From positions 62,001-126,000 of the forward strand of contig JAHJLV010000025.1 of NCBI GenBank assembly GCA_018821535.1: 64,000 bases of DNA, read 5' to 3'. The notes below the pieces were generated by a model. That model searched no databases. It was not told where the DNA came from and saw only the letters and a list, made by a program, of their open reading frames with translations. Made by a program: the position numbers and the translations under genes. Within the stretch, counting starts at the first letter, position 1, and each line of letters begins with the position of its first letter. Positions 46,227-54,620 of the stretch are shown one piece after another. The DNA is from Pseudomonadota bacterium (GTDB taxonomy: Bacteria; Desulfobacterota; Desulfobacteria; Desulfobacterales; Desulfobacteraceae).

Positions 46227-48008
46227 TTAATTATCCCATTTTTTCGGACGGAATCGTTTCTTTTTTGTTGATACACCAGGTTTGAATTTCAGCACTTTTT
46301 CATATTCATCTATCATCAATTCCCGCAATCGGTCTTCGTGTTGCTGGGGCACCACAAAACTGTCATGAACAGGAAGGGCCGGAATATTTTCAGCCATCAA
46401 ACTGGTCAAGATGGCATCCGTAATTATGCTGTCAAGATTTTGAAGCATTCTGCCTTTACCAGAACCGATGTCATCAGCAATATCGGTATGTGCTAATTTT
46501 GCTCTGGAGAGAAGACTTTTTACTTTAATTCCCTTTATTTTTTCATCGGCTAAATACGAACTGATGGCACCCATTGCTTTTCTATCTGTTGGGGCATTAA
46601 TAGCAGTGAGCAGGACCTTTTTCTTTATTGCCCTATCTTCTGGGCCAACAATGATGTCATAAGGGTCCTGGGAGATATCAATGTCCAGTCCACGGAGATG
46701 ATAAAGCATGACAATGTGGAAGGCATCATAATCCAATTCAACGACTGGCTCACCATTGATTTTGATAAATCCTCGCATGTGCCCTGGAATGTCCAAGTGC
46801 GCTCCGCCATAGAATCGACCACCTTTTTTGAAGGATTCCAGATTAAACACTCGGTGAAGTGATTGGTATTTAAGTCTGAAAATCAATTCTGACATGCCCA
46901 GTTGACCAAGACTTCTTCTTACCCGGAAAAGCCGTCTGATTTCTTCATCCATTCTCCCCCTCCTGATGTCAGTATTCAGGAAAAATAACCAGTTTAAAAA
47001 GTAATCTAAAAGTTGCTCGTCTGAAATCATAAGAGCCTTGTCTGTCAGTCTATTTGAGATAATCTCCTGAGTACTTGATAAGTGTATAAGGATTTGTATA
47101 TGAGAAAGAAGATTACTGGTAATAATGTTAGGGTAAAGGATACTGGAAGTGTTATGGGATGTAAGTGATTTAGTGTTGGTGTCTGTATGTGGATAAGAAC
47201 TGGAAACATTGTTGGGATAAAGGATACACCTTGTGTTAGAACTTCCTGATTTGTCTAAATGAATAATTGAATAAGATTTATCTACACTCGTGTTCACAGG
47301 ATAAATTTCTTGATTCAGTTTTAATTTGTCCAGTGTATAACTTCCATTCAGAAGTCCTCTTAACAGATTGTTGAGCCAGAATTCATTGTTAGTCCATACG
47401 GCCTCATTTAGATTTACCGTGATATATTGCTCCTGGATGAATTTATTGTATTGCTCAAGGCGCTCTCTCATCTTATTGATGGGGTTTAAACCAGTGTAGT
47501 GAACAAGTTTTTTATTTTCATCTTTTAATTGTATGATTTGCTCCGGTGGTGTGCGTTCTACCACTTTGGTATTGCTGGGCATAAGGAACCCTTTCAGCTT
47601 GGATAAAAATTTGTCTGATGCCCAGATTTTAGATTGAAGTCCTTGTCTTGTTTCTTTATTCCAGCATCCATGCAAATATTCAACATAACCAAGTTCAATA
47701 AGTCCATCAACGGCTATCTCGACAAACCATTTATGCTTGAGCCAGAGTTTGCCGTACATTTTATGATGCCCATAGTTATTTTTGTCTCTGGAAATACGAA
47801 GACGACCACCTGTTTTCGCATCGTGAATAAGGTTCAGAATAACTTTTTTTAATGCCTCTCTGATTTTGGGACGTTTTTTGTCTTCGATTTCTCTGATGGT
47901 GGAAATTTCGTTCAGTATCTCGTCGATTAGATTGTGGATTTCTTTATCAGTGGTGGTTAAGTGAACATCAATATGGTGTGATTTTCGATAAATCGGTATA
48001 AAAGTCAT
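46227..48008 (-). CDS. family-A-polymerase-like replication protein without exonuclease
   Basis: This 593-residue protein has an N-terminal winged-helix-like region (GLIELGYVEYLHGCW) and a C-terminal palm resembling family A DNA polymerase and T7-type RNA polymerase. Motif A is VELDYDAFHIVMLYHL (Asp426). Motif B is RAIKKKVLLTAINA (Arg459, Lys463, Asn472). Motif C is PVHDSFVV (His548-Asp549-Ser550). The RFYGGAHLDIPGHMR segment precedes motif A. It lacks the 3'-5' exonuclease and most of the thumb found in PolA. Such proteins occur on mobile elements; they may replicate or prime the element, or act as a non-DnaA initiator. Assigned from motifs only. Confidence 0.65.
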   Translation of the reverse strand: MTFIPIYRKSHHIDVHLTTTDKEIHNLIDEILNEISTIREIEDKKRPKIREALKKVILNLIHDAKTGGRLRISRDKNNYGHHKMYGKLWLKHKWFVEIAVDGLIELGYVEYLHGCWNKETRQGLQSKIWASDKFLSKLKGFLMPSNTKVVERTPPEQIIQLKDENKKLVHYTGLNPINKMRERLEQYNKFIQEQYITVNLNEAVWTNNEFWLNNLLRGLLNGSYTLDKLKLNQEIYPVNTSVDKSYSIIHLDKSGSSNTRCILYPNNVSSSYPHTDTNTKSLTSHNTSSILYPNIITSNLLSHIQILIHLSSTQEIISNRLTDKALMISDEQLLDYFLNWLFFLNTDIRRGRMDEEIRRLFRVRRSLGQLGMSELIFRLKYQSLHRVFNLESFKKGGRFYGGAHLDIPGHMRGFIKINGEPVVELDYDAFHIVMLYHLRGLDIDISQDPYDIIVGPEDRAIKKKVLLTAINAPTDRKAMGAISSYLADEKIKGIKVKSLLSRAKLAHTDIADDIGSGKGRMLQNLDSIITDAILTSLMAENIPALPVHDSFVVPQQHEDRLRELMIDEYEKVLKFKPGVSTKKKRFRPKKWDN

Positions 48009-48042
48009 AAAATTTATTACCTCCGGTTAGGAAAAATAGGCA

Positions 48043-48065
48043 GGGGGATGAGACCGGCATCCCCC
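48043..48065 (-). terminator. hairpin in leader of polymerase-like gene
   Basis: GGGGGATG/CATCCCCC, eight pairs, loop of seven; on the minus strand followed by TGCCTATTTTTCC, 35 bases before the polymerase-like start. It may end the upstream transcript or attenuate this gene. Confidence 0.5.
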
Positions 48066-48157
48066 AATTAAGGGCTACCACCTATATTTTAATTTATATT
48101 TTATCGTTTAATTCTTCTTTTTTAGGGACCTCTCCAGAAAGAGAAGCCCCCTAATTT

Positions 48158-48364
48158 TTATTTTCTTCTTGGAAACGGAAATGCTGGTGATTCAGGTTGA
48201 TTCGTTTCTGGTGTTATACTGCTCAACGTTCTGTCTAACTTGAAAAGATTGATAAAGAGCAAATTTACTGCGCAATTTCCAAGTTTTGGATCGAACCAGG
48301 CACAATTTTCCAGAAAACATAAATCTTTATATGCTGGGCACTGTTTATTTTCTAATCTTGACAT
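48158..48364 (-). CDS. small cysteine-rich protein coupled to MerR
   Basis: This 68-residue protein has four cysteines arranged as CPAYKDLCFLENCAWFDPKLGNC, a likely metal or Fe-S site, followed by a hydrophobic helix (VNLLFINLFKLD). Its ATG overlaps the MerR stop (ATGA), so the two are co-translated. The function is unknown, but it could be the ligand-sensing or metal partner of the regulator. Confidence 0.6.
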   Translation of the reverse strand: MSRLENKQCPAYKDLCFLENCAWFDPKLGNCAVNLLFINLFKLDRTLSSITPETNQPESPAFPFPRRK

Positions 48365-48618
48365 TATTCTTTCACCTCCGTTGCCAGTTCCTCAAAGGCT
48401 TTCTGTGATGCGAATGCCAGTTTGTAGCCCTGGTCCAGATATTTCTTGAAAATTTTAATCGCCTGGATGTGGCTCGGGGTGTATCTACGGTATTGAATCG
48501 AACCGCACCTGACCTTCAAAGGGGCTTCAATATATCCTCTTGCCTCAAAACTTCTTAATTGCCGTTCACTGAAATTTGATTCTTTACTCGCTTGTGAAAT
48601 GCTAACTGTCTCTTCCAT
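48364..48618 (-). CDS. MerR-family regulator, truncated type
   Basis: This 84-residue protein is the MerR winged helix-turn-helix alone: ISQASKESNFSERQLRSFEARG, then YRRYTPSHIQAIKIFKKYLDQGY. There is no C-terminal effector domain, like the short regulators on phages and plasmids. Ribosome site AAAGGAG. It probably controls the maintenance genes around it. Confidence 0.75.
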   Translation of the reverse strand: MEETVSISQASKESNFSERQLRSFEARGYIEAPLKVRCGSIQYRRYTPSHIQAIKIFKKYLDQGYKLAFASQKAFEELATEVKE

Positions 48619-48720
48619 AATTTTTGTTCTCCTTTATATTTTATTTAAGGAAATAAATTCCCTCTATACATACGCAGGTTACATGATTCGCAGAGACAGA
48701 CAGTTTCAGTAAAGTAAAAG

Positions 48721-48777
48721 AACCAGGCAGGGGAGAAAGAGATATCCGACTCCCCTTGGCGATAATGTCCTGGTTAA
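48721..48777 (-). terminator. nested hairpin after HIRAN gene
   Basis: AGGGGAG/CTCCCCT nested within AACCAGG/CCTGGTT. On the minus strand it is followed by CTTTTACTTTAC, so it likely ends the HIRAN transcript. Confidence 0.5.
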
Positions 48778-49079
48778 ATCTCAAGTATTTTCACCGTCAA
48801 GCCTACAGTGTCATGATACGGGCTTCCATTCCTGGAAACATATTCCGCTTCAAATCTCCTGCCTGCGTCAATTAAAGGGGCAATTTCTCTTGCTATAGCC
48901 GTCGGCAGATATCCCAAGTGATATGTCCCAATTCCCACCCAGACAGCATTTGAATCATAAGGATTTGAAGGTTCCCGTTTTAGACAATAGCTGTTGATAT
49001 CTCTATTTCCGAAAAGTTTGATGTTCTGCTGGCATTCTCCAAAAGAAACACCTGCCAATTTTGTTATGATAGGATTCAT
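48774..49079 (-). CDS. HIRAN-domain protein
   Basis: This 101-residue protein is almost entirely a HIRAN domain: LAGVSFGECQQNI, the REPSNPYDSNAVWV motif and HLGYLPTAIAREIAPLIDAGR. HIRAN binds the 3' end of single-stranded DNA and occurs in helicases such as HLTF. A stand-alone copy would be a small DNA-binding protein of the element. The start ATG is 49079. Confidence 0.82.
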   Translation of the reverse strand: MNPIITKLAGVSFGECQQNIKLFGNRDINSYCLKREPSNPYDSNAVWVGIGTYHLGYLPTAIAREIAPLIDAGRRFEAEYVSRNGSPYHDTVGLTVKILEI

Positions 49080-49415
49080 AATTTTTTCGCCTATTATTTT
49101 GGGGAAGGAAATAAAAAAAGCCCTTGCCCATAAGTTGATAAAATCCAGGTGTCCGATAGAAAAAATTCTTTCGGGCGGGCATAAACAGATATGCTGATTG
49201 ACCTGGTGCAGGAAACTGTTGTCCTGCTTTAACTTATGAACAAAGGCTCAATAAAGATCTTTGCTATGGGGTGGATGCTGGAACATCCTTGTGAAAATGC
49301 CTGAAAATATATCAGGACTTGGTGTGCCGTTAATAAAAAATAAAAATAAAACGGAACATAATAAAAATAAGCATCATTACTTAATTGTCAAGATGTAAAA
49401 TAGTAATGAAATAAT
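49080..49415. other. gene-free stretch
   Basis: No gene seen in 336 bases; it is AT-rich with a T-rich tract near 49330 and borders the repeat region below. Confidence 0.5.
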
Positions 49416-49640
49416 AGTACCATATCCCATAGAACCTATACACAAGGCCTATCCCATCTATCAACACTACCCAAGTAGAACAAAAAAGACGATGAAGAAT
49501 GAATGTCTCTGGTAGAGGGTTGATGCTTTAAGACACTTGCTGGATGTGGTACTTGGGATGTTGAGGTGCTTTTGGATGGATATTATGGGGTTTGTACTGC
49601 AAGATACTGGATGAATATGGTACTACGGGGTTTGTACTGC
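49416..49640. repeat. direct and inverted repeat cluster (possible origin)
   Basis: Two ~30-base direct units TGGATG...GGGGTTTGTACTGC (49573-49600, 49608-49640) and a partial third (49541). AGTACCATAT at 49416 is the inverse of ATATGGTACT at 49615. CTATCAACACTACCCAAGTA (49458) is a degenerate inverse of GGTACTTGGGATGTTGA (49548). Iteron-like arrays of this kind mark replication or transfer origins or regulator sites. Confidence 0.5.
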
Positions 49641-49661
49641 TTTTCTATTATACTATTTTTA

Positions 49662-49796
49662 CTAAACTATGTCATTGTCTTCCTCATCCCTTATCTGTTT
49701 CTGGTTTAATTCTTCATCAGCCATTTCTTCACCCATGGCACCAGCCAAGCCAATGTCAAACAGGTCGAAATCGTCAAACCAGTCAAATATCGTCAT
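49662..49796 (-). CDS. small acidic protein (44 aa)
   Basis: The peptide opens MTIFDWFDDFDLFDIGLAGA and continues with an acidic helix to a TAG stop. Its ATG overlaps the stop of the next gene upstream (ATGA), and AAGGAAA precedes it, so it is real and co-translated. It is strongly acidic, as DNA-mimic anti-restriction proteins are, but that is a guess. Confidence 0.6.
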   Translation of the reverse strand: MTIFDWFDDFDLFDIGLAGAMGEEMADEELNQKQIRDEEDNDIV

Positions 49797-49978
49797 TGCG
49801 GTTTCCTTTTCATGTTTGATTCAGCATCCTCGAGAGCCTTTTTAGAACAATCTGGGCAAATACAGTGCGAAATAACAGGAAGTCCCATGCTTTTAAGTTT
49901 GTCGGCAAAATCACTGCCCGCATCTTCTTTTGTCCCCATGTGCTTTCCGCACCAGGAGCATTTAATTTGATAAAACAT
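49793..49978 (-). CDS. small zinc-finger-like protein
   Basis: This 61-residue protein has CSWCGKHMG near the N terminus and HCICPDCSKKAL, a four-cysteine ribbon pattern. Ribosome site AAGGAG lies nine bases upstream. It is in the maintenance operon after ardC (gap 23 bases) and overlaps the 44-residue gene. Confidence 0.65.
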   Translation of the reverse strand: MFYQIKCSWCGKHMGTKEDAGSDFADKLKSMGLPVISHCICPDCSKKALEDAESNMKRKPQ

Positions 49979-50001
49979 GCTTTTCTCCTTATGTTGTTGT
50001 T

Positions 50002-50811
50002 TTATGCGACTTTTTGTAAATCTTTTATTTTGTCTGCACGACCGTGAAGTATGAGGTTCAGGATTTTTTCACAATCAGACAGGACCTTCAGGCAAGCCTT
50101 GTGAGGGTTCATTTTGATTTGTTCAGCATAGCGCTTGATGTAGCGGAATGAATTGCCGGTTGTGTCTTCAATGCTTTTGCCAGCTATCCTGGCAAGTGCC
50201 TGGGCAGAAAGCTCTGCCGTTATTTCCTGGAAAGGATCTTGCCCGGGCTTCAAATTCCCTTTGATGATGAAATCAGCCGTATGACTGAGCTCGTGAAAGA
50301 ATGTCTTTTCTGACGAAGTAGCCAATGCGATTTCTTTTCGTTCAGGGCTGAAATATCCGTAATATCTGTAATTACCTGGAACGGCTTTTACAGAAATACC
50401 CCAATCTTGCGCACGATTAAGCAACGGTAAATTCGGTAATTCAATATTCTGATAATCCAAGGGTTCGCCGTCTGTATCCTCAATTTTAAAAACTGGAACG
50501 GCTTTGAATGATGTCAGAACCAGTTTCTCTTCTTCGGTTTCTTCATCCTTTTGTTTCTTCAAACAGGGCGCGAGAATATAGATCGATTTAGATCCTTTCG
50601 CCACCTGACGACCTACTGATTTCCATTGGCGGTATCCTCTGGCATCTCCTGTCCCATTGATGAATTGAATAGTGCGATTTGTGAATGACCATTGGGCACT
50701 GGGAATATCTGCTATGGGAAAGCTTGCCACTGCCACTGCCTCTGGAATATCACCTGATTCAAAGGCTGATACGATTGAATTTAATACGTTTTGAATGTTC
50801 TGGTTCATCAT
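50002..50811 (-). CDS. ardC: ArdC-like antirestriction protein
   Basis: This 269-residue protein has an N-terminal single-stranded DNA-binding domain and a C-terminal metallopeptidase-like domain with HELSH (residues 173-177) and a downstream Glu in EITAELSAQ. This is the ArdC layout. ArdC protects incoming single-stranded DNA during conjugation from host restriction. ATG 50811 follows AGGAG. It leads the two small genes downstream and follows radC, so it is part of a transfer/establishment group. Confidence 0.88.
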   Translation of the reverse strand: MMNQNIQNVLNSIVSAFESGDIPEAVAVASFPIADIPSAQWSFTNRTIQFINGTGDARGYRQWKSVGRQVAKGSKSIYILAPCLKKQKDEETEEEKLVLTSFKAVPVFKIEDTDGEPLDYQNIELPNLPLLNRAQDWGISVKAVPGNYRYYGYFSPERKEIALATSSEKTFFHELSHTADFIIKGNLKPGQDPFQEITAELSAQALARIAGKSIEDTTGNSFRYIKRYAEQIKMNPHKACLKVLSDCEKILNLILHGRADKIKDLQKVA

Positions 50812-50909
50812 AATGTTCTCCTGTTGTTAAAACGTTTTTTATGATTGATTTTGCTTGATTTAAGCTGATTTTGGATGCTGGAAGGGATTTAGGGTTTTAA
50901 ATTATCGAA

Positions 50910-51458
50910 CTAAATTTCGTCGTAGGCATCCTTAATCATTCCCTGGTCTGCGAAACTAAAATAACGGTCTTCATCTATGCTGATTATCAGATGCTCATGC
51001 ACTGTGATGCCAATAATAACAGATGCCTGGATAATCCTTTTGGTAATGGCTTTATCTTCGGGAGACGGTATCAATTCCCCGCTCGGATGATTATGTGCAA
51101 GAATCATAGCCGATGCATTTGATAATATTGCGGGTTTCAAGACTTCCCTTGGATGAACCGTGGCAGAGGATAAACTGCCGGTTGAAACAATATTCAATCC
51201 GATGGTTTTATTTTTTGCATCCAGCAGGAGAACACAGAACTGCTCACGGTCTGGCTGTCCCTGTAATTTAATAAGATTTCGGATTATCCGCTGGGCTTCA
51301 GATGAATTGCTCAATCTTGTCTGCTCAAATTTGATGTGTTCGTCCCTGACCAGGCTTACACGATAAATGGAAATGAATTTTCTACGGACAGGTTTGGGTT
51401 CTGCGATACTGCTGAAAAGGTCCTGCTGTTGAAATTGTTGATATTTTATCTGTTTCAT
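50910..51458 (-). CDS. radC: RadC-like JAB-domain protein
   Basis: This 182-residue protein has the JAMM/JAB metal site HPREVLKPAI then ILAHNHPSG (122-127) and PSPED. It lacks the helix-hairpin-helix part of chromosomal RadC, as mobile-element copies do. Such proteins occur on conjugative elements and are thought to process DNA or protein during establishment. It lies in the ardC operon region. Confidence 0.88.
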   Translation of the reverse strand: MKQIKYQQFQQQDLFSSIAEPKPVRRKFISIYRVSLVRDEHIKFEQTRLSNSSEAQRIIRNLIKLQGQPDREQFCVLLLDAKNKTIGLNIVSTGSLSSATVHPREVLKPAILSNASAMILAHNHPSGELIPSPEDKAITKRIIQASVIIGITVHEHLIISIDEDRYFSFADQGMIKDAYDEI

Positions 51459-51473
51459 GGCGCCTCCTTATAG

Positions 51474-51509
51474 AAAAACAAAAACCTTCGCAAGATTGCT
51501 CCGAGAAGG
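51474..51509 (-). terminator. terminator between DUF2958 and radC genes
   Basis: On the minus strand CCTTC...GAAGG is followed by TTTTTGTTTTT. It is well formed and sits 70 bases after the DUF2958 gene. Confidence 0.65.
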
Positions 51510-51580
51510 CCTATAATGTATTATTCGTAATGGGTTTGTGTTGATTTAATGCTGGGCTATGAGCCAGTGGAATGCCAAGT

Positions 51581-51940
51581 TCAAAAGGCTTTATCTGTAG
51601 CAGAATCTATATCTTCAAAAATACCGCCACCTTCTCGAATCAATTCAATCTGACCGGCAGGTTTTGGAACCCAGGATACATCGTATTCAACTTGAAAAAT
51701 GCCGTGGATATTGATGGACTTTAAGTCTTCCAGACATACATAACCCCATTCTGCCATATCTATATTCCCATTCAGGATACAGAAGCCGAACATCAAATCA
51801 TCCCGGATTTCAGCGATGAACCAATGTGAATCTTGAAGATGGAAATGTGCATGGATTATTTTGTCTTTGGTTGGCACGCCTTCTGTTGAGTACAGGGATG
51901 GAATGATTGCCAGTTGTGCTTTTGTCGGTTGGTTAAACAT
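51581..51940 (-). CDS. DUF2958 protein
   Basis: This 119-residue protein matches DUF2958: LAIIPSLYSTEG, AHFHLQDSHWFIAEIRDD, MFGFCILNG and WGYVCLEDL. These small beta-rich proteins are common on plasmids and integrative elements next to ardC and radC. The function is unknown; a role in DNA processing or regulation is inferred from neighbours. Confidence 0.85.
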   Translation of the reverse strand: MFNQPTKAQLAIIPSLYSTEGVPTKDKIIHAHFHLQDSHWFIAEIRDDLMFGFCILNGNIDMAEWGYVCLEDLKSINIHGIFQVEYDVSWVPKPAGQIELIREGGGIFEDIDSATDKAF

Positions 51941-51971
51941 GATTTTATATCCTTTATATTATGGCTGGTTT

Positions 51972-52853
51972 TCAGCCGTTTAAATGCTGGACAAGTTTGG
52001 AAGCCTCTACTCTGTCCAAATCATCCAAATCCTTTTTAAACAGGCTATGAACCTGCTTTTTAAGGCTTTCTATGGTCAATCCTTTACGTCCTGCAATGGT
52101 CTGAATCAGGTCCTTTTGTTTTTGAGTGATGGGCTTTTCCTGCTGGGTGTTACGGGAACCATTGCTATTACGATTTGCCGGGGGTGTCAGATTGTAATTA
52201 CAAGTTCCAATGTCGGGCAGATTGTTATTTAATGTGTGCCGATGTGTTTTAAGGAAAACCCCTGTCAATCCAGCTGTTCTGATGACGGCATCTACCATGG
52301 CACTTTTACAGGCAATCTTGATGCTGGTATTCAAGTTCCAGTCGTCTTGCTTGATATGCCTGGCTCCTGTGCCTTCTCCGACAATTGTTCCGGTTTGTGT
52401 CTGCAACTCGCATTTCAGCATCACGACTTGAATTTCCTGCCGGTGAACACAAGCCAACTCGTATTGATTCAGGTTTGGGAAATGAGCGGTCAGCCCCAGC
52501 AGGCGAATTATCTTTTCTGCCCCCGATTTCCAGAGGGTCAGCATTGAAAAGTGTGAAAAGTCATGACAAAGATGAGGCACTCCAGATCTGGCATATTTGC
52601 AGTTGTCCACAATGTGAGAACGTCCGTAGTCAATATCGGGGTGTAAGTTCGCTCTAATCCACTGTATAAGTGTCTGATGGTTCTTTTCACGCCTTTTAAG
52701 TGCCTTTTCAAACGTTTCTGACGGCATATCCAGTGGTGATATAGGGAATACTGAAATTGAACCTAATGGCCCTTGTTTGGTATTGTCTGGCGGATCTCCC
52801 GGCGGGATGACAAATCTCTTTAATGTTTCTGTTTCTGACAAATGTTTAAGCAT
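51972..52853 (-). CDS. probable single-strand annealing-type protein
   Basis: This 293-residue protein has the stretch LWKSGAEKIIRLLG...CELQTQTGTIVGEGTGARH (discontinuous) and IKIACKSAMVDAVIRTAGLTGVF, which resembles Rad52-like or phage annealing proteins. A low-complexity linker precedes a C-terminal helical domain (KQKDLIQTIAGRKGL). ATG 52853 follows AGGAGA at six bases; the frame extends 15 codons further without a site. It probably binds single-stranded DNA for recombination during element transfer. Family assignment is uncertain. Confidence 0.55.
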   Translation of the reverse strand: MLKHLSETETLKRFVIPPGDPPDNTKQGPLGSISVFPISPLDMPSETFEKALKRREKNHQTLIQWIRANLHPDIDYGRSHIVDNCKYARSGVPHLCHDFSHFSMLTLWKSGAEKIIRLLGLTAHFPNLNQYELACVHRQEIQVVMLKCELQTQTGTIVGEGTGARHIKQDDWNLNTSIKIACKSAMVDAVIRTAGLTGVFLKTHRHTLNNNLPDIGTCNYNLTPPANRNSNGSRNTQQEKPITQKQKDLIQTIAGRKGLTIESLKKQVHSLFKKDLDDLDRVEASKLVQHLNG

Positions 52854-52880
52854 ACGTAATCTCCTGTGATTAAAGTTCAT

Positions 52881-52916
52881 AAAAATAAAAAAGACCATCC
52901 CGGTAAAAGGACAGCC
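52881..52916 (-). terminator. terminator after 52949 gene
   Basis: On the minus strand GGCTGTCC...GGGATGGTC (three G-U pairs) is followed by TTTTTTATTTTT. Confidence 0.6.
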
Positions 52917-52948
52917 TCTTGATTTGGTAATTAAATGTTAGGTGCTGA

Positions 52949-53245
52949 TCAGAAACCCATTCCAATCAGTTCTCCATGAAAACGATGATCGCTGGCGCAA
53001 CAATTTCTCTTCCCGCAAACAAAGCATCTTCCTGTCATGGCTTCATATTCTTTTTCTGCTACAGTCAGACGGTATCCACAGATACATTTGAAAATTCTTT
53101 CCTTTGATAAACGGGATTTATGGAAAACCATCATTTGCCTCTCGCAAGATGGACAGGGGATCTGGATGAAAGTTTGGGTGTTGTCGGTAACTGGGAATGA
53201 GCCCTTGGATATGGCCCTACGGATTAAAGCGGTTTTCTTGTTCAT
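52949..53245 (-). CDS. small zinc-ribbon protein
   Basis: This 98-residue protein has two cysteine pairs (CPSCERQM, CICGYRL) and a further CFVCGKRNCCASDH, giving two likely zinc sites. ATG 53245 follows AAGGAG at nine bases; the longer frame start at 53335 lies outside any ribosome site and would add an unlike N terminus. Probably a DNA- or RNA-associated element protein. Confidence 0.6.
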   Translation of the reverse strand: MNKKTALIRRAISKGSFPVTDNTQTFIQIPCPSCERQMMVFHKSRLSKERIFKCICGYRLTVAEKEYEAMTGRCFVCGKRNCCASDHRFHGELIGMGF

Positions 53246-53387
53246 GATTTTGGCTCCTTTTTGGTTAAGTGGGGGGGGAGGGTTAAAAAATACTGATGGG
53301 ATTGTTGTTAAAATGGCTGATACTCGGTCTTCCAAAGTCCTGTCCTTTTGATTCAGGAACCTCGAAACAATGGAAGGGGGGGCTATA

Positions 53388-53537
53388 ATGTATCAAATGA
53401 AAAACCAATATGCTCTTGATATTCAGGTAGCCAGAGGCGATAAATCTGGATTTTTGAAACTTTCACGACCTTACTGCGGTGTAAGAACTGGGCCCCAAAT
53501 TATATGGTGGGGCAGGGATGGAAGGAGGCGACCATGA
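53388..53537 (+). CDS. possible very small protein (49 aa)
   Basis: ATG 53388 follows a strong GGAAGGGGGGG ribosome site. The predicted peptide has mixed composition and ends in an Arg-rich tail. It is between two minus-strand genes and may be spurious. Confidence 0.25.
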   Translation: MYQMKNQYALDIQVARGDKSGFLKLSRPYCGVRTGPQIIWWGRDGRRRP

Positions 53538-53555
53538 TACAATCGCCATCAAAAA

Positions 53556-54461
53556 TTAACTTGAGAATAGAATATCATCTTCTTTTTTAATTTGCCTCTC
53601 TTTTCTAACTGAAACGGTAGAGTTTATTTTTTCCAAAGGTTCTTTTGGTAGATTTTCTAACACAGCATAGTTTTGCTCCGAATTCATAATCATACCAATT
53701 ATTCGGATGCTTTTATTCCATTCTAATGCCCAAAAAAAACTGGATTTTTCTTCGTCTGGTGACTTCCTGATAACTGCTCTGAAAAAGCCTTTTGCTGTAT
53801 TTATATTACAAAAAATTCTCCAATTCCGTGTACGCTTTGTCAGCTCTAATGCAGGAATATTTCCCCAATCAGGTTCTCGCAAAATGTAAAGAGGTTTAAT
53901 ATATTCTTTGCTTAAGTATATGGATTTTTGTGTAAATGCTTTGCTTTTTTTTATATCGTTTGCGTTTACATTAGATATCAAGAAAAAAAATGCTTGAATA
54001 TGGTAACATGCCAATGAAGTTTCAGATGTTGGAGCTTGGGGAGGAGCGGTAAAAGAAAAAGAGATATTAGCTTTTCCCAAGTTTCCTTTAATTTTAGTCT
54101 CTATAAAGCTATTTGCAACTGGTTCGTTAGTCTCTGGATGCTTACTTTTACCAAAAATGTTATCAGAACCTGGGTTCCCAATTTTCCTTTTTAAATCGTC
54201 TTGAACTTCAATGGGAAGGTCTGAATTTCCAGTTAATTTAAGAGTTGAAATTGTTGATAATCCATTTTCCAGCCACCCCTTTTCATTATTGCAGTCATCG
54301 CAAGCATCAACGATGAAATTCCATTCATTTTCCAAATATGTTTTAGGGATAAATTTTCGTCCGATAACATGTTCTTTGATACGTTTGATACCAGGAGTTT
54401 CATTCAAATCCCTTCCGCAATACGGGCATCGAACATTGTCTTTCAATCTTACTCCGTTCAT
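53556..54461 (-). CDS. HNH-endonuclease-like protein
   Basis: This 301-residue protein has an N-terminal HNH-like zinc finger: CPYCGR, then HVIGRKFIP, and CDDCNNEKGWLE. The remainder (~200 residues) is not recognised. A stand-alone HNH protein near a type I restriction operon could be an additional restriction enzyme or a solitary defence nuclease. Ribosome site AGGAGA lies before ATG 54461. It is divergent from hsdM, sharing a 160-base gap. Confidence 0.65.
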   Translation of the reverse strand: MNGVRLKDNVRCPYCGRDLNETPGIKRIKEHVIGRKFIPKTYLENEWNFIVDACDDCNNEKGWLENGLSTISTLKLTGNSDLPIEVQDDLKRKIGNPGSDNIFGKSKHPETNEPVANSFIETKIKGNLGKANISFSFTAPPQAPTSETSLACYHIQAFFFLISNVNANDIKKSKAFTQKSIYLSKEYIKPLYILREPDWGNIPALELTKRTRNWRIFCNINTAKGFFRAVIRKSPDEEKSSFFWALEWNKSIRIIGMIMNSEQNYAVLENLPKEPLEKINSTVSVRKERQIKKEDDILFSS

Positions 54462-54620
54462 ATCTTTTATTCTCCTGTTATGATTGCGTTTGAGACAAAT
54501 TTTAATCTCTCGTAATACAAATGTACAGGTATTTTACTTATATCACCTTGATAATTCTTTTCTGCCCATGTAATACCAACATAGCATTCTTTTTTTGAAC
54601 TCGAATCGGAGCACCTATAA

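Noticed and set aside
49416..49640. CRISPR array
   Set aside because: Only two to three imperfect units with short irregular gaps, and no cas genes.
49592..49819. 75-codon plus-strand frame
   Set aside because: It lies antisense to two coupled minus-strand genes with good ribosome sites.
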